Below the pieces are notes generated by a model. The model made no database searches. It was not told the DNA's origin and was given only the letters and a program-made list of their open reading frames with translations. The position numbers and the translations under genes are program-made. 64,000 bases of DNA from Paracoccus sp. JM45 (GTDB lineage: Bacteria > Pseudomonadota > Alphaproteobacteria > Rhodobacterales > Rhodobacteraceae): the NCBI RefSeq assembly GCF_003590715.1, contig NZ_QQVY01000006.1, forward strand, positions 1 through 64,000. Reading direction: 5' to 3'. This document shows positions 55,249-64,000 of the stretch, one piece after another. Numbering within the stretch: position 1 is the stretch's first letter; every line of letters begins with the position of its first letter.

Positions 55249-56274
55249 TCAAGTGGTGACAGCCTGTAATTGTTCAAGAAGTTTTTGCATATCATCGGGC
55301 AAGGGGCTGTCAAAGGACATCGGCTGACCCGTCACAGGATGGTCAAACCCCAGATGCGCCGCGTGCAGTGCCTGACGTGAAAATGCCTGAACGGCCGCCG
55401 CTGCGGCACCCAGGGCTTTAGCTGATGCACGGCGCGACCCGCCATAGACCGGATCGCCGATCAGCCCCAAGCCGACATGGGCCATATGGACGCGGATCTG
55501 ATGGGTGCGGCCGGTTTCCAACCGGCATTCCACCAGCATGGCTGACGGTGGCCGTCCAAAGCTTTCCAGCAGCTTGGCGCGTGTTACGGCGTGGCGGCCC
55601 TTATCGAAATAAACCGCCTGTTTTTGCCGGTCGGTGGGGTGACGCGTTAGGCGGGACGTAATTTTCAACACCATACCATCTTCGAAGTTGACCCCCGGCG
55701 TGCCGCGCAGGCGCGGATCGGATGCGTCGATCGTGCCATGTGCCAAAGCCAGATAGCGGCGTTGGGCGCTATGCGCCTCGAACTGGGCGGCAAGACCGTG
55801 ATGGGCACGATCCGATTTCGCCACCACCAGCAACCCCGAGGTGTCCTTGTCGATCCGGTGCACGATGCCGGGCCGCTTTTCGCCGCCGATGCCTGACAAA
55901 GTGTCGCCGCAATGGGCCAGAAGCGCGTTCACCAAAGTCCCCGAGGGCGATCCGGGGGCAGGGTGGACGACCATACCGGCAGCTTTGTCAATCACGATAA
56001 GGTCATCGTCTTCATAGACAATGGTCAGGGGAATGGCTTCGGGCAGGGTCTCGACGGATTCGGGGGGCGACAGGGTGATGGTGTATTCCTGTCCCTCGGA
56101 TACGCGGGATTTTCCATCGCGCACCACGCCGTCAGGGCCGCTGACGGCACCATCCGCGATCATACGCGATAGGCGGGACCGCGAAAGTGCGGCATCCTCT
56201 GGCACCGACAGCGCAAGCGCCTTATCAAGACGTTCGGGCGGGTTCGCCGGGATGATCACAGTAAGGTTCGACAT
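55249..56274 (-). CDS. rluD: RluA/RluD-family 23S rRNA pseudouridine synthase
   Basis: A 341-residue enzyme. An S4-like RNA-binding region lies at about 15-75 (RLDKALALSVPEDAALSRSRLSRMIADGAV) and the catalytic domain at about 90-320. VHRIDKDTSGLLVVAKSD carries the catalytic Asp, and LETGRTHQIRVHMAHVGLGLIGDPVYGG is the family signature. It probably modifies helix 69 of 23S rRNA. ATG 56274 shares the palindrome CATG with the start codon of the divergent DUF6476 gene. Longer in-frame starts would run through that gene. Confidence 0.92.
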   Translation of the reverse strand: MSNLTVIIPANPPERLDKALALSVPEDAALSRSRLSRMIADGAVSGPDGVVRDGKSRVSEGQEYTITLSPPESVETLPEAIPLTIVYEDDDLIVIDKAAGMVVHPAPGSPSGTLVNALLAHCGDTLSGIGGEKRPGIVHRIDKDTSGLLVVAKSDRAHHGLAAQFEAHSAQRRYLALAHGTIDASDPRLRGTPGVNFEDGMVLKITSRLTRHPTDRQKQAVYFDKGRHAVTRAKLLESFGRPPSAMLVECRLETGRTHQIRVHMAHVGLGLIGDPVYGGSRRASAKALGAAAAAVQAFSRQALHAAHLGFDHPVTGQPMSFDSPLPDDMQKLLEQLQAVTT

Positions 56275-56587
56275 GGCGGAAGATAATACCGATTGGAAGG
56301 CAGCAGCGAAAGCGGTGCCGGAACTGAGGTTCCTGAAAACGCTTGTCACCGGGCTGACGCTGGTGATGGGATTTGGAATGGTGGCGGTCGTCGCGCTGCT
56401 GTGGCTGCGCTTGGATCAGCCCGTGCTGCCTGAATTGCCCGACAATATCAAGTTGCCGGACAATGTTCAGGTGCAGGCCGTGACCTTTGCGCCAGACTGG
56501 ATCGTGGTCGTCACAGACGATGCACAAGTACTGCTGTATGATCGCAGTGGCGTATTGAAGCAGTCGGTGGCGGTTCAGTCGCCCTGA
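56273..56587 (+). CDS. DUF6476-like single-pass membrane protein
   Basis: A 104-residue protein typical of Rhodobacterales, of unknown function. It has a short charged N-terminus, one membrane helix at about 25-48 (LVTGLTLVMGFGMVAVVALLWL), then a periplasmic part with VQAVTFAPDWIVVVTDDAQVLLYDRSGVL. The ATG at 56273 overlaps the rluD start codon on the other strand. Its 3' end overlaps the convergent BMFP gene by 13 bases. Confidence 0.78.
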   Translation: MAEDNTDWKAAAKAVPELRFLKTLVTGLTLVMGFGMVAVVALLWLRLDQPVLPELPDNIKLPDNVQVQAVTFAPDWIVVVTDDAQVLLYDRSGVLKQSVAVQSP

Positions 56588-56826
56588 CGGCCAGCCTCGA
56601 CTGCGTCCAGCCGCGCTTTCAATTCAGCATTTTCGGTGCGGGCCTTGATGGCCATTTCGCGCACAGCCTCGAATTCTTCACGTGTGACGAAGTCGCGGTC
56701 GGCCAGCCAACGGTCGACCCAGCCTTTCATGGCGTTCTCGGCCTCGCTGCGGGCGCCTTGGGCGACGCCCATGGCATTGGTCATCATCTTGGAAATGTCA
56801 TCGAAGAAGCGGTTATCGGTGCTCAT
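56575..56826 (-). CDS. BMFP domain-containing protein (YqiC/UbiK-like accessory factor)
   Basis: An 83-residue small protein of the BMFP/DUF526 family. The N-terminal helix FFDDISKMMTNAMGVAQGARSEAE is amphipathic. The C-terminal part FVTREEFEAVREMAIKARTENAELKARLDAVE is a trimeric coiled coil. UbiK in E. coli assists aerobic ubiquinone synthesis, and family members bind membranes. ATG 56826 follows AAGGACA and fits the family start (MSTDNRFFDD). Confidence 0.85.
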   Translation of the reverse strand: MSTDNRFFDDISKMMTNAMGVAQGARSEAENAMKGWVDRWLADRDFVTREEFEAVREMAIKARTENAELKARLDAVEAGRQGD

Positions 56827-56942
56827 GTCTGCCTGTCCTTCAAGCTTGGTCGCGCTTAATATGGTCCGACATGCGTCAGGGTTCAATGTTGACATGGGCG
56901 CTTTGCTGGCTAGCGTGCGCCGCAATCGAAAGCCGAGGCCCC

Positions 56943-57830
56943 ATGATCCCCTTCCCGAATATCGCCCCCGAGATTTTTACGATCAATCTGGGCGGGCTAT
57001 CACTGTCCCTGCGATGGTATGCGCTGGCCTATTTGGCCGGTTTAATCATCGGCTGGCAATTGATTGTTCTGATGACGCGCCGTCCTTCAATCTGGGGCGA
57101 CCGTGCGCCGATGGAACCCGCAAAGGTTGATGACCTGCTGACATGGGTCATTCTTGGCGTGATCTTGGGCGGACGTCTGGGGTTTGTGCTGTTTTATGAA
57201 CCAGCCTATTACCTGTCCAACCCCTTGGAAATCATCAAGGTCTGGCAAGGCGGGATGAGCTTTCACGGCGGTTTCGCGGGTGTCATTGTTGCCACCGCGA
57301 TCTATTGCCGCATGAACGCGATCCCGCCCCTGCGACTGGCGGATGCGATGGCTGTTGTAGCGCCGGTCGGCCTGCTCTTTGGGCGTCTGGCAAATTTTAT
57401 CAATGCCGAACTTTGGGGACGCCCTACCGATATGCCTTGGGGTGTCGCCTTTCCGGGGCAAGCGGCCCAGACCTGTGCTGACGTTGTCGGCGTCTGCGCC
57501 CGCCACCCCAGCCAGATATACGAGGCATTGCTGGAAGGTTTGCTGCTGGGACTGATCCTGTTGATCACCTTGCGCGCAGGTGCTTTGCGTCGTGCGGGTC
57601 TGCAGTTCGGCATTTTCCTGACAGGCTATGCCCTTGCCCGTATGTTCGTCGAATTGTTCAGGGTGGCAGATGCACAATTCATTACGCCCGAAAATCCGTT
57701 CGGTTATGTCATCGGCGGACCCGAGATCGGGCTAAGCATGGGGCAGGTGTTATCCTTGCCGATGCTGGTTGTCGGTCTGCTGTTGATCTGGCGCGCGATG
57801 TCGCGTCCGGCGGTGGTGCAAACTGCATGA
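56943..57830 (+). CDS. lgt: Prolipoprotein diacylglyceryl transferase
   Basis: A 295-residue inner-membrane enzyme with about seven helices that transfers diacylglycerol from phosphatidylglycerol to the lipobox Cys. Key blocks are LGGRLGFVLFYEPAYY, WQGGMSFHGGFAGVIVA (essential His-Gly-Gly), and the signature GRLANFINAELWGRPTDMPWGVAFP (Arg, Asn, Glu). HPSQIYEALLEG and the late ARMFVELFR follow. It heads a three-gene operon with overlapping ends. Confidence 0.95.
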   Translation: MIPFPNIAPEIFTINLGGLSLSLRWYALAYLAGLIIGWQLIVLMTRRPSIWGDRAPMEPAKVDDLLTWVILGVILGGRLGFVLFYEPAYYLSNPLEIIKVWQGGMSFHGGFAGVIVATAIYCRMNAIPPLRLADAMAVVAPVGLLFGRLANFINAELWGRPTDMPWGVAFPGQAAQTCADVVGVCARHPSQIYEALLEGLLLGLILLITLRAGALRRAGLQFGIFLTGYALARMFVELFRVADAQFITPENPFGYVIGGPEIGLSMGQVLSLPMLVVGLLLIWRAMSRPAVVQTA

Positions 57831-58888
57831 CCCCGCTGGCGCACATCATCGCGAACCGCATCCGCGCCACAGGGCCCATCACCTTGGCGGATTACATGCA
57901 GATCTGTCTGCTGGACAGCCGCCATGGCTATTATGCCACGCGCGATCCCTTCGGACAGGCCGGTGATTTTATCACCGCGCCGGAAATCCATCAAATGTTC
58001 GGTGAATTCTGCGGCCTCGCGCTGGCGCAAGCGTGGATGGATCAGGGCCGTCCGGTGCCGTTTACACTGGCAGAACCCGGTCCGGGGCGCGGAACACTGA
58101 TGGCGGATATGCTGCGTGCGATTCGTTTGGTCCCTGATATGCAAGATGCGGCTGATGTTACCTTGATCGAGGCATCACCCTTTTTGCTGCAGGTCCAGAA
58201 GGACCGGCTGGGGACGGTTTCGCATATCGAAACCCTCGAGGATATTCCTGACAAGCCGTTGTTTTTGATCGCGAACGAGTTTATTGACGCCCTTCCCATC
58301 CGCCAGTTCCAAAGGACGGAAGACGGTTGGCGCGAACGGCTGGTCGGACTGTCGGACAACGGCGAATTGCAGATGGGGCTTGGCACCGTGGTTGAATTGC
58401 CGCGGGACGGCAAGATCGGCGATGTGGTCGAGGATTGCGCCGAAGGTGTGGCCTCGATCGAGGTGATCGCCCGACAGATTGTGCGGAATGGTGGGGCTGC
58501 TATTGTGATCGACTATGGCGGATGGAACGGGTTCGGTGACAGCTTTCAAGCCCTTCGCAATCATATCCCCGAAGACCCTCTGGCCAACCCCGGTCTTGCC
58601 GATCTGACAGCCCATGTCGATTTTGCGCTGCTGGCTGCTGCCGCCTTGCGGGCAGGGGCTTGCGTGTCGCGTCCGATCCATCAGGGGGACTGGCTGCTGT
58701 CTTTGGGTGCCCGGGAACGGGCGCAGAAGCTGGCCGCAAACGGGGATCAAGGTGCGATGGCGGCGCTTGCGCGCTTGACCAGCGCTTCGGAAATGGGTCA
58801 CCTGTTCAAAGCAATCGCGATTTGGCCGAAGGGCGCAACCGCCGTTCCCGGCTTCGAGGCGCTGGAGACATATGCAAACGACACTTGA
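57827..58888 (+). CDS. NDUFAF7/MidA-like SAM-dependent methyltransferase
   Basis: A 353-residue methyltransferase of the DUF185/NDUFAF7 family. The N-terminal ADYMQICLLDSRHGYYATRDPFGQAGDFITAPEIHQMFGEFCGL is the family signature. EPGPGRGTLMADMLRA is the SAM-binding motif, and ANEFIDALPIRQF lies near the active site. Mitochondrial NDUFAF7 methylates an Arg of complex I subunit NDUFS2, so a similar role here is possible but not shown. It overlaps lgt by 4 bases (ATGA) and pgeF by 17 bases. Confidence 0.9.
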   Translation: MTPLAHIIANRIRATGPITLADYMQICLLDSRHGYYATRDPFGQAGDFITAPEIHQMFGEFCGLALAQAWMDQGRPVPFTLAEPGPGRGTLMADMLRAIRLVPDMQDAADVTLIEASPFLLQVQKDRLGTVSHIETLEDIPDKPLFLIANEFIDALPIRQFQRTEDGWRERLVGLSDNGELQMGLGTVVELPRDGKIGDVVEDCAEGVASIEVIARQIVRNGGAAIVIDYGGWNGFGDSFQALRNHIPEDPLANPGLADLTAHVDFALLAAAALRAGACVSRPIHQGDWLLSLGARERAQKLAANGDQGAMAALARLTSASEMGHLFKAIAIWPKGATAVPGFEALETYANDT

Positions 58889-59636
58889 AATCCTGACCCA
58901 TCCGCTGCTGGCTGACGTCAAGCACGGCTTCTTTACCCGCAAAGGCGGGGCATCCTCGGGCCTGTTTTCAGGGCTGAATTGCGGAAGACGTTCGACGGAC
59001 CAAAGCGATATGGTACAGCTGAACCGCGGCCGCGTTGCTTCCGCAATGGGCGTGCCGGCAACTGGTCTTGCGACGGTCAAACAGGTGCATTCCGCCGATG
59101 TGGTAACGCTGGATCTGGATGATGATGTCACTGCGGTACGCGAAATTTGTGCTGACGGCATTGTGACAGCGCGCAGTGATGTCGCCTTGGCCGTGCTGAC
59201 CGCCGACTGCCAGCCCATCCTGCTGTCCGATCCGGATATGGGGGTCATCGGTGCCTGCCATGCAGGATGGCGCGGTGCGATTGGTGGCGTCATCGAAGCG
59301 ACGGTCAAGGCGATGCAAGGCTTGGGCGCGCATAATATCCGTGCCGTCATCGGGCCCTCGATCAGTCAGCCCGCATATGAGGTTGGTGACGATTTCATGG
59401 ACGAATTTATCGCCGAGGATTCGACCTTTGACCGCTTCTTCGGCCAAGGCCCCAAAGGAAAGCCAATGTTCGATCTGCCTGCCTTCGGCCTGATGCGTTT
59501 GCGTGAAGCGGGAGTCGAGGCTGAATGGTCACGCCATTGCACCTATTCCGACCCTGAACGTTTCTTCAGTTATCGCAGATCGACGCACGAAGGTCAGGCA
59601 GATTATGGGCGCCTTATCAGTGCAATTGCGCGATAA
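58872..59636 (+). CDS. pgeF: PgeF/YfiH laccase-domain protein (purine nucleoside phosphorylase type)
   Basis: A 254-residue polyphenol-oxidase-fold protein. Metal and active-site motifs are TVKQVHSADVV (His), LTADCQPILL (Cys), GACHAGWRGAIGGV (His) and IGPSISQPAYEVG. Family members were described as multicopper laccases, as purine nucleoside phosphorylase/adenosine deaminase enzymes, and in E. coli as a peptidoglycan amino-acid proofreading factor. It is the last gene of the lgt operon. Confidence 0.9.
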   Translation: MQTTLEILTHPLLADVKHGFFTRKGGASSGLFSGLNCGRRSTDQSDMVQLNRGRVASAMGVPATGLATVKQVHSADVVTLDLDDDVTAVREICADGIVTARSDVALAVLTADCQPILLSDPDMGVIGACHAGWRGAIGGVIEATVKAMQGLGAHNIRAVIGPSISQPAYEVGDDFMDEFIAEDSTFDRFFGQGPKGKPMFDLPAFGLMRLREAGVEAEWSRHCTYSDPERFFSYRRSTHEGQADYGRLISAIAR

Positions 59637-59637
59637 C

Positions 59638-60300
59638 TTAAACCGCTTTCGGGGCAAGTTGACTGACAGCCTGTGTGATTGGTGTATCGCCCGGGGACAG
59701 TTCGATGATGGTATTGATGACATTGGGCTGGTTGATCAGTTCTGCTAGAAAGGCTGCCACATCACCACGCGCGATGGTGCCATAGGGCACAGCCAGTCCG
59801 GCGGATACTTTACCAGTTGGCGTATCATCAGCCAGCGTTCCGGGGCGCAGGATGGCAAAGTCCAACCCGCTGGCGACCAGATGGACATCGGCCATTTTCT
59901 TGACCTGCATGTAAACCTCGAATCCGTCGCCCAGATCAGCGGTGCGGCCTGCTTCGGGAAAGACCGAAATCAGATAGAAGCGCTGGACGCCTGCGGCCTT
60001 TGCGGCGGAAACGGCCTTTTCCAGCCCTTCGCCATCAATCGCACGGGTCAGATCGGCACCGGCACCGCCCGCACCTGCGGCAAAGACGACAATGTCACAA
60101 TGCGCTATTTGCGTTTGCAGGTCGCTGACGCCAAGCTTCATCAGATCGCCTTTGACTGGAGTCGCCCCCAGGTCTGCAAGCTGCTGGTGTTGTTCGTCAT
60201 GACGATAGAGCGAGCTGACCTGATAGCCTTTGGACACCAGATCAGGGGTCATTTTGCGGGCGATCTGGCCTGCGCCGCCGATGATGAAGGCATGTGCCAT
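59638..60300 (-). CDS. Atypical SDR, NAD(P)-binding protein
   Basis: A 220-residue Rossmann-fold protein of the NAD(P)H-binding (NmrA/YwnB-like) group. The nucleotide motif AHAFIIGGAGQIARKMTPDL replaces the usual GxxGxxG with GGAGQIA at the N-terminus. VVFAAGAGG and FYLISVF follow. The middle KKMADVHLVASGLDFAILRPGTLADD gives a Lys and the typical RPG motif. Substrate unknown; such proteins act as flavin or quinone reductases, epimerases, or redox sensors. It is convergent with pgeF, their ends being 1 base apart. Confidence 0.85.
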   Translation of the reverse strand: MAHAFIIGGAGQIARKMTPDLVSKGYQVSSLYRHDEQHQQLADLGATPVKGDLMKLGVSDLQTQIAHCDIVVFAAGAGGAGADLTRAIDGEGLEKAVSAAKAAGVQRFYLISVFPEAGRTADLGDGFEVYMQVKKMADVHLVASGLDFAILRPGTLADDTPTGKVSAGLAVPYGTIARGDVAAFLAELINQPNVINTIIELSPGDTPITQAVSQLAPKAV

Positions 60301-60381
60301 AAGCGATGTTCCTTTATCCCGTGACGCATCGAATGCGCCGCTTCGTTCGGGCATGGAAACGTTACGCAGGCTGTCAGGGTT

Positions 60382-60882
60382 TCATCCGGCTTCGCGGATA
60401 CGTTCTTCCACAATCTCGAACGGGACCGAGGGTTCGTCTTTCGCGCCACGGATCACCAGCGAGGTTTTGACCGAGGCGACATTGGGCGCAGCTGTCAGCG
60501 AATTTGTCAGGAAGCGCTGGAAGGTTGACAGGTCGGGCGACACACATTTCAGGATGAAATCGATCTCTCCGTTCAGCATGTGGCATTCGCGGACAAGTGG
60601 CCAGTCCTGCACCAAAGCCTCGAACGCGCAAAGGTCGCGTTCGGATTGAGAGGTCAGCCGCACCATTGCAAAGACCTGAACCTCGAAACCCAATTCGCGG
60701 GCGTCGATATCGGCGTGATAACCGCGGATATAGCCAAGTTCTTCCAATGTGCGGACGCGCCGCAGGCAGGGCGGGGCCGAAATTCCGACCCGGCGGGCCA
60801 ATTCGACATTGGTCATCCTGCCGTCGGCTTGAAGTTCAGCAAGAATTTTGCGGTCAATGTCATCAAGTTTGGCGCCGGCCAT
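60382..60882 (-). CDS. Lrp/AsnC-family transcriptional regulator
   Basis: A 166-residue regulator. The N-terminal HTH is [47 protein letters not shown] (about 6-52). The C-terminal RAM ligand domain (about 65-145) has [42 protein letters not shown] and [11 protein letters not shown]. It is slightly longer than Lrp at the end. It is divergent from trxB across 156 bases and may regulate it; the Lrp-trxB pairing recurs in alphaproteobacteria. Confidence 0.92.
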   Translation of the reverse strand: MAGAKLDDIDRKILAELQADGRMTNVELARRVGISAPPCLRRVRTLEELGYIRGYHADIDARELGFEVQVFAMVRLTSQSERDLCAFEALVQDWPLVRECHMLNGEIDFILKCVSPDLSTFQRFLTNSLTAAPNVASVKTSLVIRGAKDEPSVPFEIVEERIREAG

Positions 60883-61038
60883 GGTGGTCTTTCTGTTCTT
60901 AAGATCTTGGCGTTACCGGAAACTACAATGCGGGCCGATATTCCGCAACAATCTTTCTGGATTGCGCGAAGTGCGGGATGCGTTGCAGTCAGCCTCCGGA
61001 GCGACTACCTCATGCACAAACCAAGATTGGGGCGCAAG

Positions 61039-62022
61039 ATGACCGAACGCACGCATGTAAAACTTTTGATCGTCGGATCCGGTCCGGCCGGATATACCGC
61101 AGCTGTCTATGCATCCCGCGCGATGCTGGAACCGATGCTTATTCAGGGAATGCAGCCCGGCGGGCAGCTGACCATCACGACCGAAGTTGAAAATTGGCCT
61201 GGTGAAACCGAAATCCAAGGGCCCGAACTGATGGTCAAGATGGAGGCACATGCCCGCGCGATGGGTGCCGAAATCGTGACCGATATGGTCACCACGCTGG
61301 ACCTGCAACAGCGGCCCTTTACGGCGACATGCGACAGCGGTCGCATTGTAACCGCCGATGCGGTGATTCTGGCGACGGGTGCACAGGCGCGCTGGCTGGG
61401 CCTGCCGTCCGAGGAAAAGTTCAAAGGCTTCGGTGTCAGTGCATGTGCAACCTGTGACGGTTTCTTTTACCGAAATCGCGAAGTGGTCGTGGTCGGTGGC
61501 GGCAACACCGCCGTCGAGGAGGCACTGTTCCTGACCAAATTCGCCAGCAAAGTGACGCTGGTCCATCGTCGTGACAGCCTGCGTGCAGAAAAGATCCTGC
61601 AGCATCGCCTGATGAATCACCCGAAGGTTGAGGTGATCTGGAACCACGAATTGGCTGAAGTCACCGGCGTTGACACCCCGATGGGTGTAACCGGCGCGAC
61701 CCTGCGTTCGACCGTGGATGACAGCACACGCCAGATTGCCGCCGACGGTGTGTTTGTCGCCATCGGCCATGCGCCAGCCAGTGAATTGGTCAAGGACCAG
61801 CTGGAATTGCACAATGGCGGCTATGTGAAGGTCGAGGCAGGCAGCACCCGCACCTCGATTCCCGGTGTGTTTGCCGCAGGCGATCTGACCGACCATATCT
61901 ATCGTCAGGCTGTGACCAGCGCGGGCATGGGATGCATGGCGGCCTTGGACGCCGAGCACTTTCTTGCCGAGCAGGATGGCGTCGAAATCGCACCCGAACA
62001 GCTGGTCGTCGGGACTGTCTGA
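61039..62022 (+). CDS. trxB: Thioredoxin-disulfide reductase
   Basis: A 327-residue FAD/NADPH flavoprotein. FAD binding is seen in [20 protein letters not shown], the redox-active CATC pair in [15 protein letters not shown] (about residues 138-141), NADPH binding in [17 protein letters not shown] and [12 protein letters not shown], and the C-terminal FAD motif [31 protein letters not shown]. It keeps thioredoxin reduced. ATG 61039 fits the family; an in-frame ATG lies 27 bases upstream. Confidence 0.95.
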   Translation: MTERTHVKLLIVGSGPAGYTAAVYASRAMLEPMLIQGMQPGGQLTITTEVENWPGETEIQGPELMVKMEAHARAMGAEIVTDMVTTLDLQQRPFTATCDSGRIVTADAVILATGAQARWLGLPSEEKFKGFGVSACATCDGFFYRNREVVVVGGGNTAVEEALFLTKFASKVTLVHRRDSLRAEKILQHRLMNHPKVEVIWNHELAEVTGVDTPMGVTGATLRSTVDDSTRQIAADGVFVAIGHAPASELVKDQLELHNGGYVKVEAGSTRTSIPGVFAAGDLTDHIYRQAVTSAGMGCMAALDAEHFLAEQDGVEIAPEQLVVGTV

Positions 62023-62047
62023 TCCGGCTTATTCCTTAAAATGCAGG

Positions 62048-62073
62048 GGCGGAGGCGGGAAACTGCCTCCGCC
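62048..62073 (+). terminator. Stem-loop after trxB
   Basis: GGCGGAGGC pairs with GCCTCCGCC around an 8-base loop, 25 bases after the trxB stop. No T-run follows, so its strength as a terminator is unsure. Confidence 0.5.
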
Positions 62074-62247
62074 CTATGAGTTTGTGCATGATGTTTAAGC
62101 CTGTCGCAAAGATGCCCCACTTGTGCATCAAAAGCGTTTTCCCAGACTTGAATATCGCTTTTAGGGCAGGTAAGCCTTGGTCAAGTCACGCGGTCCCTGC
62201 GGGGTCGCCGTGGTCCTTTGTTTGATGTAATCAACGGGTTTTATCAT

Positions 62248-63957
62248 ATGACTAATCCAAACCAGACCCCGATCCCCGAACTTTACGTATCGGCGGATGC
62301 TGCTGCGGCACTGAAAGACGACGCCGGCAATATGGTCAGCTGGGACCTGACCCCGCGTCAGATTTGCGACCTAGAGCTGCTGATGAACGGTGGTTTCAAC
62401 CCGTTGAAAGGCTTTTTGACCGAAGCCGACTATAACGGCGTCGTCAACGACATGCGTCTAGAATCCGGCGCACTTTGGCCGATGCCCATCAACCTTGACG
62501 TGTCCGAAAAATTCGCCGAGGGGCTGGAGCCGGGCACCGATATTGCCCTGCGTGATCAGGAAGGCGTCATTCTGGCCGTCATGTCTGTGACCGACAAATG
62601 GGTCCCCAACAAATCGCTGGAAGCTGAAAAAGTCTTCGGTGCAGACGATCTGGCACACCCTGCCGTCAACTATCTGCACAACTCGGCTGGTCCGGTCTAT
62701 TTGGGTGGTCCGGTCAAAGGTCTGCAGACCCCGACGCATTACGATTTCCGCGCCCGCCGCAATACGCCGAACGAATTGCGCGCCTTCTTCAAGAAACTGG
62801 GCTGGAACCGCGTTGTGGCTTTCCAGACGCGCAACCCGCTGCACCGCGCGCATCAGGAACTGACCTTCCGCGCCGCTCGCGAAGCGCAGGCCAACCTGCT
62901 GATCCATCCGGTTGTCGGCATGACCAAACCGGGTGACGTGGACCATTTCACCCGCGTCCGTTGCTATGAGGCAGTTCTGGACAAATATCCGGCCGCGACA
63001 ACCAACCTGTCGCTGCTGAACCTAGCCATGCGCATGGCCGGTCCGCGTGAAGCCGTCTGGCACGGGCTGATCCGCGCCAACCACGGCGTGACGCACTTCA
63101 TCGTCGGCCGCGACCATGCCGGCCCCGGCAAGAACAGCGCCGGTGATGACTTCTATGGTCCTTATGACGCGCAGGAATTATTCCGCAAATACGAAGACGA
63201 AATCGGCGTTACCATGGTCGACTTCAAGCACATGGTCTATGTGCAGGAACGCGCCCAATACGAACCGGCGGATGAGATCGAAGAAGGCGTGACCGTCCTG
63301 AACATCAGCGGCACCGAACTGCGTCGCCGTCTGCGTGAAGGTCTGGACATTCCGGAATGGTTCAGCTTCCCCGAGGTTGTGCAGCAGCTGCGCCGCACCT
63401 CGCCTCCGCGTGCCAAGCAGGGCTTTACGGTGTTCTTCACCGGCCTGTCGGGTTCGGGCAAATCGACCGTTGCGAACGCTTTGATGGTCAAGCTGATGGA
63501 AATGGGTGGCCGCCCCGTGTCGCTGCTGGACGGTGATGTCGTCCGCAAGCACCTGTCGTCCGAGTTGGGCTTCAGCAAGGAACACCGCGACATCAACATC
63601 AAGCGCATCGGTTATGTTGCGTCGGAAATCACCAAGAACGGTGGTATCGCGATCTGTGCGCCCATCGCGCCCTATACCGCGACCCGTCGCGCTGTGCGTG
63701 AGATGGTCGAAGCTGGTGGCGCCTTCGTCGAGATCCACATCTCGACCCCGCTGGAGGAATGCGAACGCCGCGACCGCAAGGGCCTCTATAAGCTGGCGCG
63801 CGAAGGCAAGATCAAGGAATTCACCGGGATTTCCGATCCCTATGAAGAACCCAAGAACGCCGAGCTGATTGTCGATACCACCGACATCGACGTCGATGGT
63901 GCCGCGCATCAAGTCTTGTTGAAGCTGGAAAGCATGGGCTTGATCGGCCTTAGCTGA
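62248..63957 (+). CDS. Bifunctional sulfate adenylyltransferase / adenylylsulfate kinase
   Basis: A 569-residue fusion. Residues about 1-390 are a homo-oligomeric (Met3/Sat-type) ATP sulfurylase with FQTRNPLHRAHQEL (nucleotide-binding HxxH), VGRDHAGPGK and MRMAGPREAVWHGLIRANHG. Residues about 395-569 are APS kinase with the P-loop FTGLSGSGKSTVANAL, LLDGDVVRKHLSSELGFS and CAPIAPYTATRRAVREMV. It activates sulfate to PAPS for assimilation. This single-chain form differs from CysDN plus CysC. ATG 62248 fits the family; its ribosome-binding site is weak. Confidence 0.94.
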   Translation: MTNPNQTPIPELYVSADAAAALKDDAGNMVSWDLTPRQICDLELLMNGGFNPLKGFLTEADYNGVVNDMRLESGALWPMPINLDVSEKFAEGLEPGTDIALRDQEGVILAVMSVTDKWVPNKSLEAEKVFGADDLAHPAVNYLHNSAGPVYLGGPVKGLQTPTHYDFRARRNTPNELRAFFKKLGWNRVVAFQTRNPLHRAHQELTFRAAREAQANLLIHPVVGMTKPGDVDHFTRVRCYEAVLDKYPAATTNLSLLNLAMRMAGPREAVWHGLIRANHGVTHFIVGRDHAGPGKNSAGDDFYGPYDAQELFRKYEDEIGVTMVDFKHMVYVQERAQYEPADEIEEGVTVLNISGTELRRRLREGLDIPEWFSFPEVVQQLRRTSPPRAKQGFTVFFTGLSGSGKSTVANALMVKLMEMGGRPVSLLDGDVVRKHLSSELGFSKEHRDINIKRIGYVASEITKNGGIAICAPIAPYTATRRAVREMVEAGGAFVEIHISTPLEECERRDRKGLYKLAREGKIKEFTGISDPYEEPKNAELIVDTTDIDVDGAAHQVLLKLESMGLIGLS

Positions 63958-63979
63958 TCCTGCTAACAAAGTTTATACG

Positions 63980-64000
63980 GCCCCGGTGCGACACTGGGGC
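63980..64000 (+). terminator. Start of a terminator-like stem-loop, cut by the window
   Basis: GCCCCGGTG pairs with CACTGGGGC (one G-T pair) around CGA, 23 bases after the sulfurylase/kinase stop. The window ends before any T-run can be seen. Confidence 0.5.

Overview
The window looks like chromosome from an alphaproteobacterium of the Rhodobacterales (Rhodobacteraceae/Paracoccaceae, in the Paracoccus-Loktanella-Roseobacter range). The clues are moderately high G+C, an NDUFS4-like complex I accessory protein, RpoH downstream of an RluD-type pseudouridine synthase, a DUF6476-like protein, a Hint/RTX secreted protein, and a short single-domain NAD kinase. The species cannot be named from the sequence.

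Layout. 1-0.7 kb: 3' remnant of an IS5-family transposase with an in-frame stop, then tRNA-Ser(GCT). 1-8 kb: MscS channel, lipoprotein cell-wall hydrolase, NCS1-type permease, RsmJ methyltransferase, and a large secreted protein with a probable chymotrypsin/V8-like protease region, RTX repeats and a Hint domain. 8-23 kb: iron or metallophore region. A peptide/nickel-type ABC importer (binding protein, two permeases, two ATPases), a MYG1 protein and a TonB-dependent receptor run rightwards. They meet, at a shared terminator, a leftward four-gene operon whose domains match petrobactin biosynthesis asbA-B-C-D-E-F, condensed by two gene fusions (AsbB-AsbC and AsbD-AsbE). 23-28 kb: M20 peptidase, Crp/Fnr regulator with a long inverted repeat in its leader, an uncharacterised membrane protein paired with a ClpP-like protein, NDUFS4-like protein, tRNA-Leu(TAG). 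28-32 kb: NAD(P)HX repair enzyme and glnB-glnA. 32-42 kb: small exported protein, Old Yellow Enzyme, Na+/H+ antiporter with cNMP-binding tail, Tex, AGE-family isomerase, transglutaminase-like protein, CobD and a CobC-like phosphatase.

42-51 kb: a complete leucine/isovalerate catabolic operon (isovaleryl-CoA dehydrogenase, an exported DUF1311 protein, an acyl-CoA synthetase, both methylcrotonyl-CoA carboxylase subunits, HMG-CoA lyase, methylglutaconyl-CoA hydratase). It carries isovaleryl-CoA to acetoacetate and acetyl-CoA. 51-64 kb: housekeeping genes: glyA, nadK, a degenerate M48-like membrane protein, rpoH, rluD, DUF6476, BMFP factor, lgt, NDUFAF7-like methyltransferase, pgeF, an NAD(P)-binding protein, an Lrp/AsnC regulator divergent from trxB, and a fused sulfate adenylyltransferase/APS kinase.

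The most distinctive system is the condensed petrobactin-type siderophore locus facing its likely TonB/ABC uptake genes. Second is the probable protease-RTX-Hint protein. No CRISPR array, phage module or obvious defence system was seen.
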